A stretch of DNA of 64,000 nt from Oscillospiraceae bacterium (GCA_020025425.1 JAHHSD010000005.1:1-64000); one strand, 5' to 3'; positions 45,301 through 53,264 are shown, numbered from the stretch's first letter. The notes: a model not told the origin generated them from the sequence alone. Translations and numbers: made by a program.

Positions 45301-45454
45301 CAATCGCCTTCACGCCCTCCACGGGGCCGTTCTGATTGCCCGCTGCAAGGAGACGGTTCATGGCAAACGCGCTTACACTGGGAATCGTAGTGGTATAGAG
45401 CATTCCAACCGTTAAGGCCAGAGAAACCGCTTTGTGAATATTCTTTTCTTTCAT
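42308..45454 (-). CDS. Secreted SLH-anchored sialidase (GH33)
   Basis: Exo-sialidase of 1048 residues that should remove terminal sialic acid from host glycans at the cell surface. N-terminal signal peptide ends near PSVSAFA; residues about 45-230 form an N-terminal beta domain; a FIVAR-like helical repeat lies at about 245-300. The GH33 propeller begins at FRIP (Arg333), with DARWNHFGD (probable catalytic Asp358) and Asp boxes STDNGKTW (369-376), STDGGVTW and TTDGKTW, then YGYSSITELKDGSIGVLYE carrying the nucleophile region. Three SLH domains occupy about 870-1048, anchoring it to cell-wall polymer. The start at 45454 is seven bases after AAGGAG; the earlier ATG at 45460 is one base from it. 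Confidence 0.93.
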   Translation of the reverse strand: MKEKNIHKAVSLALTVGMLYTTTIPSVSAFAMNRLLAAGNQNGPVEGVKAIAPEIPGFTNVSSTALETGKYYLVVSQDSAGNLYALYPNAAYQDEHPGGIITTKDAEGAFAVRLVNQDGVLSTVHEMNGKALPLEELRFIAEKQGDRFALMGSNELYLCLTGTMLAETPTYFEVSTNGPAYTLRAGNRSLAFNKDGDPTQYGGKPGVYNTNFWGSANGKLPIYLYTQDDAAAPVNKRPLDAALKQAAFLQKAGQADSVAALAPAMEAAQAVNTQADADQPTVDAAVEKLNQVITQVTLGIKPKDEYIAPGAPASGTTKDQPFASGTGTSENFRIPAIITLNDGTLLSAIDARWNHFGDACALDTIVSRSTDNGKTWQYSYANFFNDSTNEYASNATAFIDPVLTQGKDGTIYMMVDLFPGGVALNTAPRSPKQLTGYEAIDGVQRMVLYSMTGSLQERDNYTCYVGDFSNGYAPVIAKGDQGKTPLYYVDSAYYLYDTNKQPLYCQQLGADKFVKENVFFYNARLHVADATYLWMVKSTDGGVTWKDPEILNPQVRKTEGTHKFYGVGPGAGLTLDDGTVMLPAYTFTGSAEQRSSFIYTTDGKTWARSENSTGDEWSSESALVQIDKDTVRHFYRDAYSVLRYTDHTRDAQGVWHAGKPVETTAHKTYNNQLSAIRYSKPIDGKPAIIVSTAAGEKNSRSNGTIYTFTLNEDKTMNLVGSYNVTPESYGYSSITELKDGSIGVLYEGNDVAIHYENIQLDQLLTGSTENVAVAKLSKETVEKAQAEHTPAALEMEAVLAGDKVEIQLPEDFKGTVDVEVPVKNVTSGTVAAVVGADGGLQAVRKTVQSEKGLVLPVSGSCTIKILEQANPFSDIKSGDWFYNAVRFATSRELFKGVSSTEFAPNTGVTRGMLASVLYNLEGRPEVAQQSARFKDVEAKDWYGAAVAWAAEQGIVSGRPDGTFGPNADITREQLAVMLYRYAGSPEIKGAELSHSDAGKISDYAKKAMQWANENGIINGNPQGELSPQGSATRAEVAQMMMQMLKVVR

Positions 45455-45477
45455 CTTCATTCTCCTTCTGGTTTGAT

Positions 45478-45499
45478 AAAGGTCATCCTTTTGACCTTT
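45478..45499. promoter_or_regulatory. Inverted repeat in the sialidase leader
   Basis: AAAGGTCA (45478-45485) and TGACCTTT (45492-45499) are perfect 8-base arms six bases apart, starting 18 bases upstream of the first ATG. A TATAAA at 45517-45522 on the minus strand could be the -10 box, so the repeat would lie around the transcription start as an operator, or form a leader hairpin. Confidence 0.5.
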
Positions 45500-45682
45500 T
45501 CTTCACTCCCGACAGATTTATACCCTTTGGAGTTGTACACTTTATACAAAATCTCCGGATATTTTCCTTAATGTAACAAATATTTTTCATTTTGTCAATA
45601 TTTGAAAATTATTTTTTATTTTTATATGAAATATGCCCAATCCCCCTTTTCATATTTTTAGAAGGAAAATTCACATCAAAAA

Positions 45683-45714
45683 TGGACCGCCATAGGATTT
45701 CCTATGGCGGTCCT
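45683..45714 (-). terminator. Terminator of the DsrE-like gene
   Basis: Perfect 14-base stem (GGACCGCCATAGGA and complement, loop TT) followed on the minus strand by ATTTTTGATG. The stretch between here and the sialidase (45500-45682) is AT-rich and holds only the sialidase promoter region. Confidence 0.85.
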
Positions 45715-45738
45715 GAACAAATCTCTCAAGTTTTACGA

Positions 45739-46110
45739 TCAGGTGATCTGCAGAGAGCCCTTGGCGCCCATCAGCAGGGTGACCACGTCGGGGGCGTTGA
45801 TCAGCTCATAGCGGCTGTCCATCTGCTCGGCAGAAAATCCGTTGTGGATCATGCAGGCATTGCAGATGCAGACCTGGCCGCCCAGGTTCAAAAATTCCTC
45901 CAGCTGACCGCCCGCCTCGGGGAAGGGCGCGCCGATATCCACTCCGTTGGCCTCCCCAGGCTGTCCCAGAGAAACTGCCTTCACCATCAGAATAATGCTG
46001 GCTGTATGGCCCTGCTTCAGCGCATTGACGCCCATGACCACCGCCACAGTCAGGTTTTCAGGATTTTCCTTGCCCTCGAACAGAGTTACCACAAAATCAG
46101 TCTGCTTCAT
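45739..46110 (-). CDS. DsrE/DsrF-like family protein
   Basis: Small cytosolic protein of 123 residues with the DsrE fold (YchN type): VVTLFEGKENPENLTVAVVM, a hydrophobic IILMVKAVSLG strand, and QVCICNACM with cysteines near residues 83, 85 and 88 that could relay sulfur or bind metal. DsrE-like proteins act in sulfur relay or persulfide handling; the specific partner is not evident. AAGGAGATAATGTTGTG precedes the ATG; a GTG one codon upstream is the alternative start. Confidence 0.75.
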   Translation of the reverse strand: MKQTDFVVTLFEGKENPENLTVAVVMGVNALKQGHTASIILMVKAVSLGQPGEANGVDIGAPFPEAGGQLEEFLNLGGQVCICNACMIHNGFSAEQMDSRYELINAPDVVTLLMGAKGSLQIT

Positions 46111-46240
46111 CACAACATTATCTCCTTGTCGTCAAATTATGTCCGGGTTTTGCTGCGTTGACCTTACTATACCCTGTTCGCTCCCCGTTCTCTGTGACCT
46201 TATCACCAAGACCAGATTTTTTCTCCCCTGCGTCTCAGCA

Positions 46241-46285
46241 AAAAGAGCCGCGGCACTCAGCAGAACTGAATGCCGCGGCTCATGC
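46241..46285 (-). terminator. Terminator of the galE-nahK operon
   Basis: Arms GAGCCGCGGCA and TGCCGCGGCTC with a 15-base loop, 19 bases past the nahK stop and followed on the minus strand by TTTTTGC. Confidence 0.85.
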
Positions 46286-46300
46286 TTTCTCTTTATCGCT

Positions 46301-47416
46301 TTATCTGCGGTGCTTGTTGACGATCGTCTTCAGCTCTTCCCAGCGGGCCTCCATATCGGAAACCAGCTTGAACTGGGTGCGGGTGCGGTCCAGATTCTGG
46401 TCCTCCCGGCTGGTGCGGAAGTAGGTATCGCCCACCAGATAATCGGTGAGGAACCGGATGCCGCACTCCAGGGTCATCAGCTTGGCGCCCCAGGGCATAT
46501 AGTCCAGCTCAGCATCGGTCAGCGCGCCGCCGCAGCCGTCCAGGAAGGCCTCGGTATAGACATCAAACAGCTCCACGTCCAGATTGACCTTGCTCAGGTC
46601 CTTCTCATCCTCTGCGGAGTGGTTGGCTCCGAAGCGGATGGAATCGCCGAAGTCGTTAACGGACAGGCCGGGCATGGTGGTGTCCAGGTCGATCACACAA
46701 ATGCCCTCGCCGCTCTCCGCGTCAATGAGCACGTTGTTCAGCTTGGTGTCGTTGTGGGTGACCCGAAGGGGCAGGATGCCGTCCCGCAGGGCCTTCAGGC
46801 AGACGGAGCAGTCCTCCTCCCGATCCAGAATGAACTGGATCTCGGGCTGGCAGTTCTTGGCGCGGCCCAGCTTGTCCTCGGCTAGGGCCTCCTTGAACTT
46901 CTTCAAACGGTCCTCTGTGTCATGGAAGTGGGGGATGGTCTCGAACAAAGTCTCTGCGGGGAATTTTTGGAGCATCTTCTGGAACCGTCCGAAGGCGCGG
47001 CCGGATGCAGCAAACAGCTCAGGGGTATCAGCGGACTGGAGGCAGTGGGTCCCTTCAATAAAGGGATAGACCCGCCAGGCGCCGCCCTTGCTGTCCGTGA
47101 AGAAGTCCTCGCCGCTCTTGGGACGCAGGACCTCCATGGCCTCACGGCTGCGGTCGCCGCCGTTCTTCCGGATCTCCTCGCCCAGGAACTCGGTGACGCC
47201 GATGATGTTCTTCATCAGCTCGTCGGGGTGGTGGAAGGCCTGAGCGCTCATCCGCTGGAGGATAAACCGCACGCAGGGCTCATCGTCAGGCTGGGTGTGG
47301 ACACAGAAGGTGTCGTTGATATGACCGTGGCCATACCGGACGGCGCCCACCAGGGGTGCGCCGAAATCGAAGGCCTCAAGAGCCTCCTGGAGAGTAACCT
47401 CAGCTTCTACGCTCAT
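46301..47416 (-). CDS. nahK: N-acetylhexosamine 1-kinase (LnpB/NahK type)
   Basis: Anomeric kinase expected to convert GlcNAc or GalNAc plus ATP to the 1-phosphate. The 371 residues carry the APH-fold catalytic loop LRVTHNDTKLNNVLID and metal motif VIDLDTTMPGLSVNDFGDSIR, both characteristic of Bifidobacterium NahK. In the lacto-N-biose/galacto-N-biose pathway this kinase handles the amino sugar released by the GH112 phosphorylase, encoded at 55457-57625 in the same block. GAGGAG stands six bases upstream of the ATG, inside the end of the nucleotidyltransferase gene, only three bases away. Such proteins are sometimes labelled mucin desulfatase in databases. Confidence 0.88.
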   Translation of the reverse strand: MSVEAEVTLQEALEAFDFGAPLVGAVRYGHGHINDTFCVHTQPDDEPCVRFILQRMSAQAFHHPDELMKNIIGVTEFLGEEIRKNGGDRSREAMEVLRPKSGEDFFTDSKGGAWRVYPFIEGTHCLQSADTPELFAASGRAFGRFQKMLQKFPAETLFETIPHFHDTEDRLKKFKEALAEDKLGRAKNCQPEIQFILDREEDCSVCLKALRDGILPLRVTHNDTKLNNVLIDAESGEGICVIDLDTTMPGLSVNDFGDSIRFGANHSAEDEKDLSKVNLDVELFDVYTEAFLDGCGGALTDAELDYMPWGAKLMTLECGIRFLTDYLVGDTYFRTSREDQNLDRTRTQFKLVSDMEARWEELKTIVNKHRR

Positions 47417-47419
47417 CGC

Positions 47420-48346
47420 TTACTCCTCCCACAGGTTGTCGGGGTAGAGACCGGCAGCGGTCTTTTCCGCGATGGCGGCCACCACCACAGGCTTATCCTG
47501 CTGATAGGTGACACCGTACCACTTGTCGGCAGAGCGCAGCACCTTGACCCGGGCGCGCTTCTCCTCCAGCAGCTGGCTGACCACGCTGGGCAGGAAGTAC
47601 TCGCCCTTCAGGGGGTTCTCCACCAGCGCCTTGTCCAGGAATGCGGCAAAGCGGGCCTTGGCCTCGCCCATGAAGCCGCCGGTGAAGCCCCACATGTTCA
47701 TGGACACGATGGTGGAGCCGGGGACCTCAGTCCAGGTGGCCCCGTCGTCGTCCGTGTAGCGGGCGTCATCGCCCATCTTCTCAATGTGGGTGTGCTCCAC
47801 CACCTCCTGGAGGAAGTGGTCCCCGTCCTCTGTGCAGATGCCCCGGGCGACGTGGCCGTTCTCGGTCACGGTGTTGCCCAGCAGATAGCCCACCATGGCA
47901 AACTCGTAGCAGCCGGGCTGGTCCTCATGGGTGGACAGATAGTTGTAGATCTCCTGAAATGCCTCAGGGCCGTAGTAATCATCGGAGTTGATGACGGCGA
48001 AGGGTCCATCCACCACCTGGCGGGCGGCCAGCACAGCGTGGCAGGTGCCCCAGGGCTTCACGCGGCCCTCGGGGACGGAATAGCCCTCGGGCAGGTCGTC
48101 CAGCTGCTGGAAGGCGTACTTCACATCAATGATCTTGCTCAGACGATCACCGATGGCGGCCTTAAAGTCCTCCTCGATCTCGTGCTTGATGACAAAGACC
48201 ACGGTCTCAAACCCGGCGCGGCGGGCGTCATAAATAGAATAGTCGATGATAAGCTGACCATGGGCTCCCACGGGATCGATCTGCTTCAGACCACCGTAAC
48301 GGCTTCCCATGCCAGCGGCCATAACGACCAGAACAGGCTTTTTCAT
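47420..48346 (-). CDS. Sugar-phosphate nucleotidyltransferase
   Basis: 308-residue NTP-transferase-fold enzyme. The nucleotide-binding signature is VVMAAGMGSRYGGLKQ at the N-terminus; later come a PWGTCHAVLAAR loop, NSDDYYG (metal-binding Asp) and GFTGGF. Typical GalU or GlmU features are missing: GlmU would carry a left-handed beta-helix domain. Its place between galE and nahK suggests UTP-dependent activation of HexNAc-1-phosphate (to UDP-GlcNAc/UDP-GalNAc) or of glucose-1-phosphate to prime GalT. Which one applies cannot be told from the sequence. Confidence 0.78.
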   Translation of the reverse strand: MKKPVLVVMAAGMGSRYGGLKQIDPVGAHGQLIIDYSIYDARRAGFETVVFVIKHEIEEDFKAAIGDRLSKIIDVKYAFQQLDDLPEGYSVPEGRVKPWGTCHAVLAARQVVDGPFAVINSDDYYGPEAFQEIYNYLSTHEDQPGCYEFAMVGYLLGNTVTENGHVARGICTEDGDHFLQEVVEHTHIEKMGDDARYTDDDGATWTEVPGSTIVSMNMWGFTGGFMGEAKARFAAFLDKALVENPLKGEYFLPSVVSQLLEEKRARVKVLRSADKWYGVTYQQDKPVVVAAIAEKTAAGLYPDNLWEE

Positions 48347-48397
48347 TGCAGTATAGTCTCCTTTATCTGTATCAAAACTCAGAAATCCGGCTGTCCC

Positions 48398-49417
48398 TCA
48401 GCCGCGATAACCGTTGGGGTTCTGGGACTGCCACTTCCAGCTGGAAGCGCACATCTCCTCGATGCCGTACTTGGCCTCCCAGCCCAGGACCTCCTTGGCC
48501 TTGGCGGGATCGGCATAGCACTCGGCGATATCGCCCTCACGGCGGGGATCCACCACATAGGGCAGGGTCTTGCCGCAGGCCTTCTCATAGGCATGGAGGA
48601 TATCCAGCACGGAGTAGCCGTTTCCGGTGCCCAGATTGACCACCACCAGGCCGGAGTTCTGCTCCAGCTTCTTCACAGCGGCCACGTGGCCCTTGGCCAG
48701 ATCCACCACATGGATGTAGTCGCGCACACCGGTGCCGTCGGGAGTGGGATAGTCGTCGCCAAAGACGTGCAGCTTCTCCAGCTTGCCCACAGCCACCTGG
48801 GCGATGTAGGGGACCAGGTTGTTGGGGATGCCGTTGGGGTCCTCACCGATCAGGCCGGACTCGTGGGCGCCGATGGGGTTGAAGTAGCGCAGCAGAGCCA
48901 CATTCAGGCTGGGATCGGCGGCGCAGTAGTCCATAAGGATGCGCTCCTGGAAGAGCTTGGTGGTGCCGTAGGGGTTGGTGGTGCCGCCGGTGGGGAAATC
49001 CTCCTGGATGGGTACGGAGGCGGGGTCGCCGTAGACGGTGGCGGAGGAGGAGAACACGAAATTCTTCACACCGTGCTTGCGCATCACGTTGAGCAGCACC
49101 AGGGTGCTGACCAGGTTGTTGGTGTAATACTCCAAAGGCTTGCGCACGCTCTCGCCCACGGCCTTCAGACCGGCGAAGTGGATGACGGCGTTGGTATCAG
49201 GGTACTTCTGGAACAGAGCCTCAGTGGCCTCGGGCTCCGTGAAGTCGATCTTCTCAAAGGGGATCTTCTTGCCGGTAATCTGCTCCACCCGGGCGATGGA
49301 CTCCTCGCAGGAATTGGACAGATTGTCCGCCACAATGATCTCATACCCCGCCTGGAGAAGCTCCACGCAGGTGTGGCTGCCGATATAGCCGGCACCGCCG
49401 CTGACGAGAATAGACAT
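48398..49417 (-). CDS. galE: UDP-glucose/UDP-N-acetylglucosamine 4-epimerase
   Basis: NAD-dependent short-chain epimerase of 339 residues that interconverts UDP-galactose and UDP-glucose (possibly also the N-acetyl forms). NAD-binding GGAGYIGSH starts at residue 6; the catalytic Ser/Thr-Tyr-Lys set is SSSATVYG and NPYGTTK; DPRREGDIAECYAD is in the substrate domain. The start at 49417 has AAGGAG ten bases upstream; the 8-codon longer frame is unlikely. First gene of the galE-nucleotidyltransferase-nahK operon; equals LnpD of the bifidobacterial pathway. Confidence 0.95.
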   Translation of the reverse strand: MSILVSGGAGYIGSHTCVELLQAGYEIIVADNLSNSCEESIARVEQITGKKIPFEKIDFTEPEATEALFQKYPDTNAVIHFAGLKAVGESVRKPLEYYTNNLVSTLVLLNVMRKHGVKNFVFSSSATVYGDPASVPIQEDFPTGGTTNPYGTTKLFQERILMDYCAADPSLNVALLRYFNPIGAHESGLIGEDPNGIPNNLVPYIAQVAVGKLEKLHVFGDDYPTPDGTGVRDYIHVVDLAKGHVAAVKKLEQNSGLVVVNLGTGNGYSVLDILHAYEKACGKTLPYVVDPRREGDIAECYADPAKAKEVLGWEAKYGIEEMCASSWKWQSQNPNGYRG

Positions 49418-49569
49418 AATGTAAGCACTCCTTTTATTCAATCTATAATTTCAATCAGATACAAATTCCTATGGCCCGCAGCCGGGCCGCTGGTCAGTGG
49501 GCCTCTCGGGCCCCCCAACTTTCCAGTGCAAATTTTATCGAACTTCCTTCAGAAAAGAAATACACGATC

Positions 49570-50484
49570 CTATACATTGTTTGTACGATCGTCCGTCCCT
49601 GTTCCGGGCAGCTCCGAAAGCATTTTTACGCTGCGGGCATACTGGCTGGGAGACATTCCGGTATGCTGCTTGAAGCTGCGGGAGAAGTAGTGGACGGACT
49701 GGTAGCCCAGCCGGGCGGAGATCTGGGTCACATTCAGGCGGCCCTCCCGGATCAGCCGCCGGGCCATCTGAATTTTCAGCTTGGAGAAGTAGGCCATCAC
49801 CCCGCCGCCGGTGAACTGGTGAAACCGCTTTTGCAGCTGGCTGCGGCCGATCAGGTTATCCCGGCAGATCTGCTCCAGGGTCAGCGGCCGGTCAATGCGC
49901 TGGCAGAGATACTCCTGGAGGGCGGCCATCCAGTCGTTGTCCGGGTCGCTGCCCGGAACAGCCGGGGTCTCCTCCCGCTCCCCCTTTCGGATCAGGCGGA
50001 TCAGCAGCTCCTCCAGCGCGGCCACCACCCGCTGCTCGCTGCCGAAGGGCGCCTGCTCCCTGCGCTCCAAGGCCAGGGTGGCCGGGTCATTGAGGGGGGT
50101 GGAAAAAGCCCTCCGGCTCTCCTCCACGATGCGGCCCATCAGCGCCCGCTCCTCCGCGCCCACCATGTCCACGCGGCGTTGAAAAAACTCCACCCCGGGG
50201 CTGCCGCTGGAAAAGCCGATCACCACCAGATCGGGGGCGGTGCCCCCGCTGGCGGACAGGGCATGAAACTCTCCCGGCGCGTGAAAGATCACCTGGCCGG
50301 GGGTCAGCTCCAGCTGCTTCTCCCCCGCCGTCACACGGACGGAGCCCTTATCCACATACAGCAGCTCCCAGAAGGGGTGGGACTCCCCGGCAAAGGCGTA
50401 GCCGCTGGCATATTCAAAGTAGTGGACGGAGTAGAGGGCGTCCACCACAATGGGCCGGGCCGGGACCAGCGGTGTATAGTTCAT
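49570..50484 (-). CDS. AraC-family transcriptional regulator (second of a pair)
   Basis: 304-residue regulator with an N-terminal cupin-like ligand domain (about 20-110, SHPFWELLYVDKGSVRV) and a C-terminal double helix-turn-helix (about 205-300, LTLEQICRDNLIGRSQLQKR and ISARLGYQSVHYFSRSFK). Its ATG overlaps the stop of the upstream AraC gene by four bases. It lies between the galE operon and the sugar importer and probably helps control them in response to imported sugar. Confidence 0.88.
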   Translation of the reverse strand: MNYTPLVPARPIVVDALYSVHYFEYASGYAFAGESHPFWELLYVDKGSVRVTAGEKQLELTPGQVIFHAPGEFHALSASGGTAPDLVVIGFSSGSPGVEFFQRRVDMVGAEERALMGRIVEESRRAFSTPLNDPATLALERREQAPFGSEQRVVAALEELLIRLIRKGEREETPAVPGSDPDNDWMAALQEYLCQRIDRPLTLEQICRDNLIGRSQLQKRFHQFTGGGVMAYFSKLKIQMARRLIREGRLNVTQISARLGYQSVHYFSRSFKQHTGMSPSQYARSVKMLSELPGTGTDDRTNNV

Positions 50485-51347
50485 GGCGCACCTCCCTGCT
50501 CCGACTCCCTCTGCCGGTACTGCCTGCGGTAGTCCAGGGGGCTGAGCCCCTCCAGTCTGCGAAAGCTCTGGGAAAAATAGCTCAGGGAGGAGAATCCCAG
50601 GATGTGGGCGATCTGGGACAGGGTGTGGTCGGTGTCGGTCAGCAGATACCGGCTCTCCTGGATGCGGCGGGAAATCAGATAGCTGATGGGCGAGGTGCCG
50701 AACTCCCGCTGAAAGGCGTGGGACAGGTAATACTTGTTGATATGGGCCAGAGCCGCCAGATCGTCCAGCCGCAGGTTCTCTTTAAAATGGTTGTCGATAT
50801 ACCGGCGCACCAGCTCACACTCCCGGTTGGTCTTGGTCCCGACCGGATAGGACGCCGCATTCAGGGAGAACTCCTTCCGGCGCAGCAGCCACCGGAGGAA
50901 AATGTCCATCAGATCCTGGCAGACCGCCTCCCAGCCCTCCGCCTGCTCCCGGGCCTCCTGGAGCAGCAGCTCCAGACAGGTGTTGATCTGGGGCTGCCTG
51001 CCGTGGAGGTGGATGAGCGTATAGCCGAGCCCCTCAGACAGGTCATCCATCCCCTCCACCCCGAACACGATGTAGGACAGCGGGTTCTCCGGCTGGCTGC
51101 ACTCTGTATGGGGGACCTGTGTGTCCACGATTACGACGTCATTGACCGAGGCAGGCACCGTTCGCTCCCCTACCTTAAATTCCCCATGTCCGCTGGTCAC
51201 CACAAAGATCTCCGAGCAGTCGTGGGTGTGCGGCGTACTGTTCCACTCCGCGCTGTACTGGGTCAATGTGACATAGCGCAGCTGGGGCGCACCCACCCAC
51301 CGGGCCGGTGCGGTCTTATGCGGCAGTCTGTAACTTTGAGAACTCAT
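50481..51347 (-). CDS. AraC-family transcriptional regulator (first of a pair)
   Basis: 288-residue protein: N-terminal cupin domain (NSTPHTHDCSEIFVVTSGHG, about 35-55) and C-terminal AraC DNA-binding domain (LRLDDLAALAHINKYYLSHA and IAHILGFSSLSYFSQSFR). GGAGGGGACT precedes the ATG, and a consensus-like promoter lies 49 bases upstream. Divergent from the sugar-binding protein gene across a 521-base region, the usual layout for a local activator. Confidence 0.9.
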   Translation of the reverse strand: MSSQSYRLPHKTAPARWVGAPQLRYVTLTQYSAEWNSTPHTHDCSEIFVVTSGHGEFKVGERTVPASVNDVVIVDTQVPHTECSQPENPLSYIVFGVEGMDDLSEGLGYTLIHLHGRQPQINTCLELLLQEAREQAEGWEAVCQDLMDIFLRWLLRRKEFSLNAASYPVGTKTNRECELVRRYIDNHFKENLRLDDLAALAHINKYYLSHAFQREFGTSPISYLISRRIQESRYLLTDTDHTLSQIAHILGFSSLSYFSQSFRRLEGLSPLDYRRQYRQRESEQGGAP

Positions 51348-51868
51348 AGTCCCCTCCTTTCATTCTGGCTTTTTCCGAACAGGAACTTTTTTACCATTAT
51401 ATCCAGTTCTGTGCCAAACTGCAACAAGCGGACATATCTTTTCCCTTCTCTTGGGGATTTTCTTGCACACTGACGGGAGCTTTCCCGCCCGTCAGCCCAT
51501 GTTCCGCCCCACGCTCCCCGTCTCAGTCCCTTTTTTCACCGTCAAACCGCAATTTGTCGAAAAAATATTGTGTAATTTCCCCCAATACTCTAAAATTTTT
51601 TGTGATTGCATCGCTCCGCTTCTCTCCGGAGCCCTTATTTTTATGGTCAAAGAAAACCGACGCGCCATTTTCTTGTGCAAAACAACCACAAACCTTTTTA
51701 CTTTATTGCGCAAAATCATCTCAGATATGAAAGACAATTTCTATAAAAAACTCAGCAAGAATGAGATTGCCTTAATGATAGGAAAGAGTATACTTAGTAT
51801 CGGAATTAGGTGCGTTTTAGGGTTTTCTGCCCAAATACAGCACCAGATAAAATGGAGGTACCCTTCAA
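51348..51868. promoter_or_regulatory. Divergent control region between araC pair and sugar importer
   Basis: 521 bases without a supported gene. On the minus strand TTGCAG (51419-51424) and TATAAT (51396-51401), 17 bases apart, drive the araC pair. On the plus strand TTGCCT (51767-51772) and TATACT (51789-51794), 16 bases apart, could drive the importer; the latter lies in GTATACTTAGTATC, a near palindrome. An open frame at 51451-51885 has neither ribosome site nor coding character. The long leader is AT-rich and probably carries AraC sites. Confidence 0.65.
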
Positions 51869-53227
51869 ATGAAAAAGTTCATTAGCTTAGCTCTGGCAGG
51901 GGCTATGTCCCTGTCCCTGCTGGCCGGCTGCGGCCCCAAGGAGCCCGCTCCCGCCACCAGCGGCTCTCAGTCCAAGGATCCCGTTGCTCAGGACGTCACC
52001 ATCAAGGTGGCTGCTGTGCAGAACGGCTTCACCGACACCTATGCTCCCATGTGGGACGAGGTCGTTGAGGCTTTCACCGCCGAGACCGGCATCAAGGTCG
52101 ACCTGCTGACCAGCAAGACCCTGGAGGACGAGATCGGCCCCGCTATGCAGGGCGACGAGTATCCCGACGTGATCTATCTGCCTGAGGGCCGCCCCGCCGG
52201 TCTGGTGGAGCAGTTCATCAAGGGCAATCTGATCGCCGACATCACCGACGTTCTGTCCATGACCGTTCCCGGCGAGGACGTCAAGGTCTCCGACAAGATC
52301 CAGGAGGGCTTCACCGAGACCTCCAAGACCAACCCCTATGGCGATGGCAAGACCTATCTGGCCCCCATGCACTATGATCCCTGCGGCCTGTTCTACAACG
52401 CTGGCCTGCTGAAGGAGAAGGGCTGGGAGGTTCCCCAGACCTGGGACGAGATGTGGGAGCTGGGCGAGAAGGCCAAGGCTGAGGGCATCTCCCTGTTCAC
52501 CTATCCCACTGCCGGCTACTTCGACGCCTTCCTGTATGCTCTGATGTACACCGTGGGCGGCCCTGAGTTCTTCGACGCCGCTACCCACTATGAGGAGGGC
52601 ATCTGGGACACCGACGAGGCCAAGCAGATGTTCGACATCCTGGCCAAGATCGTCTCCTACACCAACCCCGTCACCCCCGCTCAGGCCAACGATAACGACT
52701 TCCGTCACAACCAGCAGCTGGTCCTGGACAACAAGGCCATCTTCATGCCCAACGGCACCTGGATCACCAACGAGATGGCCGACGCTCCCCGCGCTGACGG
52801 CTTCGAGTGGGGCATGACCGCTCTGCCCGCCCTGTCCTCCGACGACGACCGTTACAGCTTCTGCTGGTTCCAGCAGGCCTGGATCCCCGCCAAGGCTGAG
52901 CACATCGATGCTGCCAAGCAGTTCATCGCCTTCCTGTACTCCGACAAGGCCGCTGAGATCTTCGCCAAGGGCGGCGCTATCCAGCCCATCAACGGCATGG
53001 CCGACACCCTGGAGGGTGAGAAGCAGATGTTCTTCTCCATCTACAACGACGCTAAGGCCGCTATGGGTGGCTTCGCCACTTACGAGGCCGTTGCCGGTCT
53101 GGGCACTACCCGTGAGGTCTTCCAGGATCCCATCAACGCTCTGGTTTCCGGCACCATGACCATGGATGAGTACATTGCCAACGTCAAGACTGCCAGCGAT
53201 CAGATGCGCGCTAACCTGATGAAGTAA
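51869..53227 (+). CDS. Extracellular sugar-binding lipoprotein of a CUT1 ABC importer
   Basis: Solute-binding protein of 452 residues, lipid-anchored at Cys21 (lipobox LAGC). The mature part has a family 1 binding-protein layout: VVEAFTAETGIKVDLLTSKT, GDEYPDVIYLPEGRP, and the Trp/Gly-rich ligand segments near TWDEMWELGEKAKAEG. Gene order with two permeases and the GH112 phosphorylase suggests that it binds galacto-N-biose or lacto-N-biose. Ribosome site TGGAGG. The gene uses T-ending Ala, Gly and Arg codons (GCT, GGT, CGT) more than its neighbours, as highly expressed genes often do, and ends in a terminator before the permeases. Confidence 0.9.
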   Translation: MKKFISLALAGAMSLSLLAGCGPKEPAPATSGSQSKDPVAQDVTIKVAAVQNGFTDTYAPMWDEVVEAFTAETGIKVDLLTSKTLEDEIGPAMQGDEYPDVIYLPEGRPAGLVEQFIKGNLIADITDVLSMTVPGEDVKVSDKIQEGFTETSKTNPYGDGKTYLAPMHYDPCGLFYNAGLLKEKGWEVPQTWDEMWELGEKAKAEGISLFTYPTAGYFDAFLYALMYTVGGPEFFDAATHYEEGIWDTDEAKQMFDILAKIVSYTNPVTPAQANDNDFRHNQQLVLDNKAIFMPNGTWITNEMADAPRADGFEWGMTALPALSSDDDRYSFCWFQQAWIPAKAEHIDAAKQFIAFLYSDKAAEIFAKGGAIQPINGMADTLEGEKQMFFSIYNDAKAAMGGFATYEAVAGLGTTREVFQDPINALVSGTMTMDEYIANVKTASDQMRANLMK

Positions 53228-53264
53228 TTCACTTCCCGCAACACAAGTTAATCGTCCGATTGTA

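Noticed and set aside
42269..45415. 1048-codon open frame on the plus strand opposite the sialidase
   Set aside because: Exact antisense of a clear GH33/SLH gene; low-complexity His/Gln/Gly-rich product typical of reverse frames in GC-rich DNA.
46922..49690. 922-codon plus-strand open frame
   Set aside because: Runs antisense to three genes (nahK, nucleotidyltransferase, galE) and their gaps; no family features.
51451..51885. 144-codon open frame in the AraC/importer intergenic region
   Set aside because: No ribosome-binding site, composition unlike coding DNA here, and it overlaps the importer promoter and the binding-protein start.
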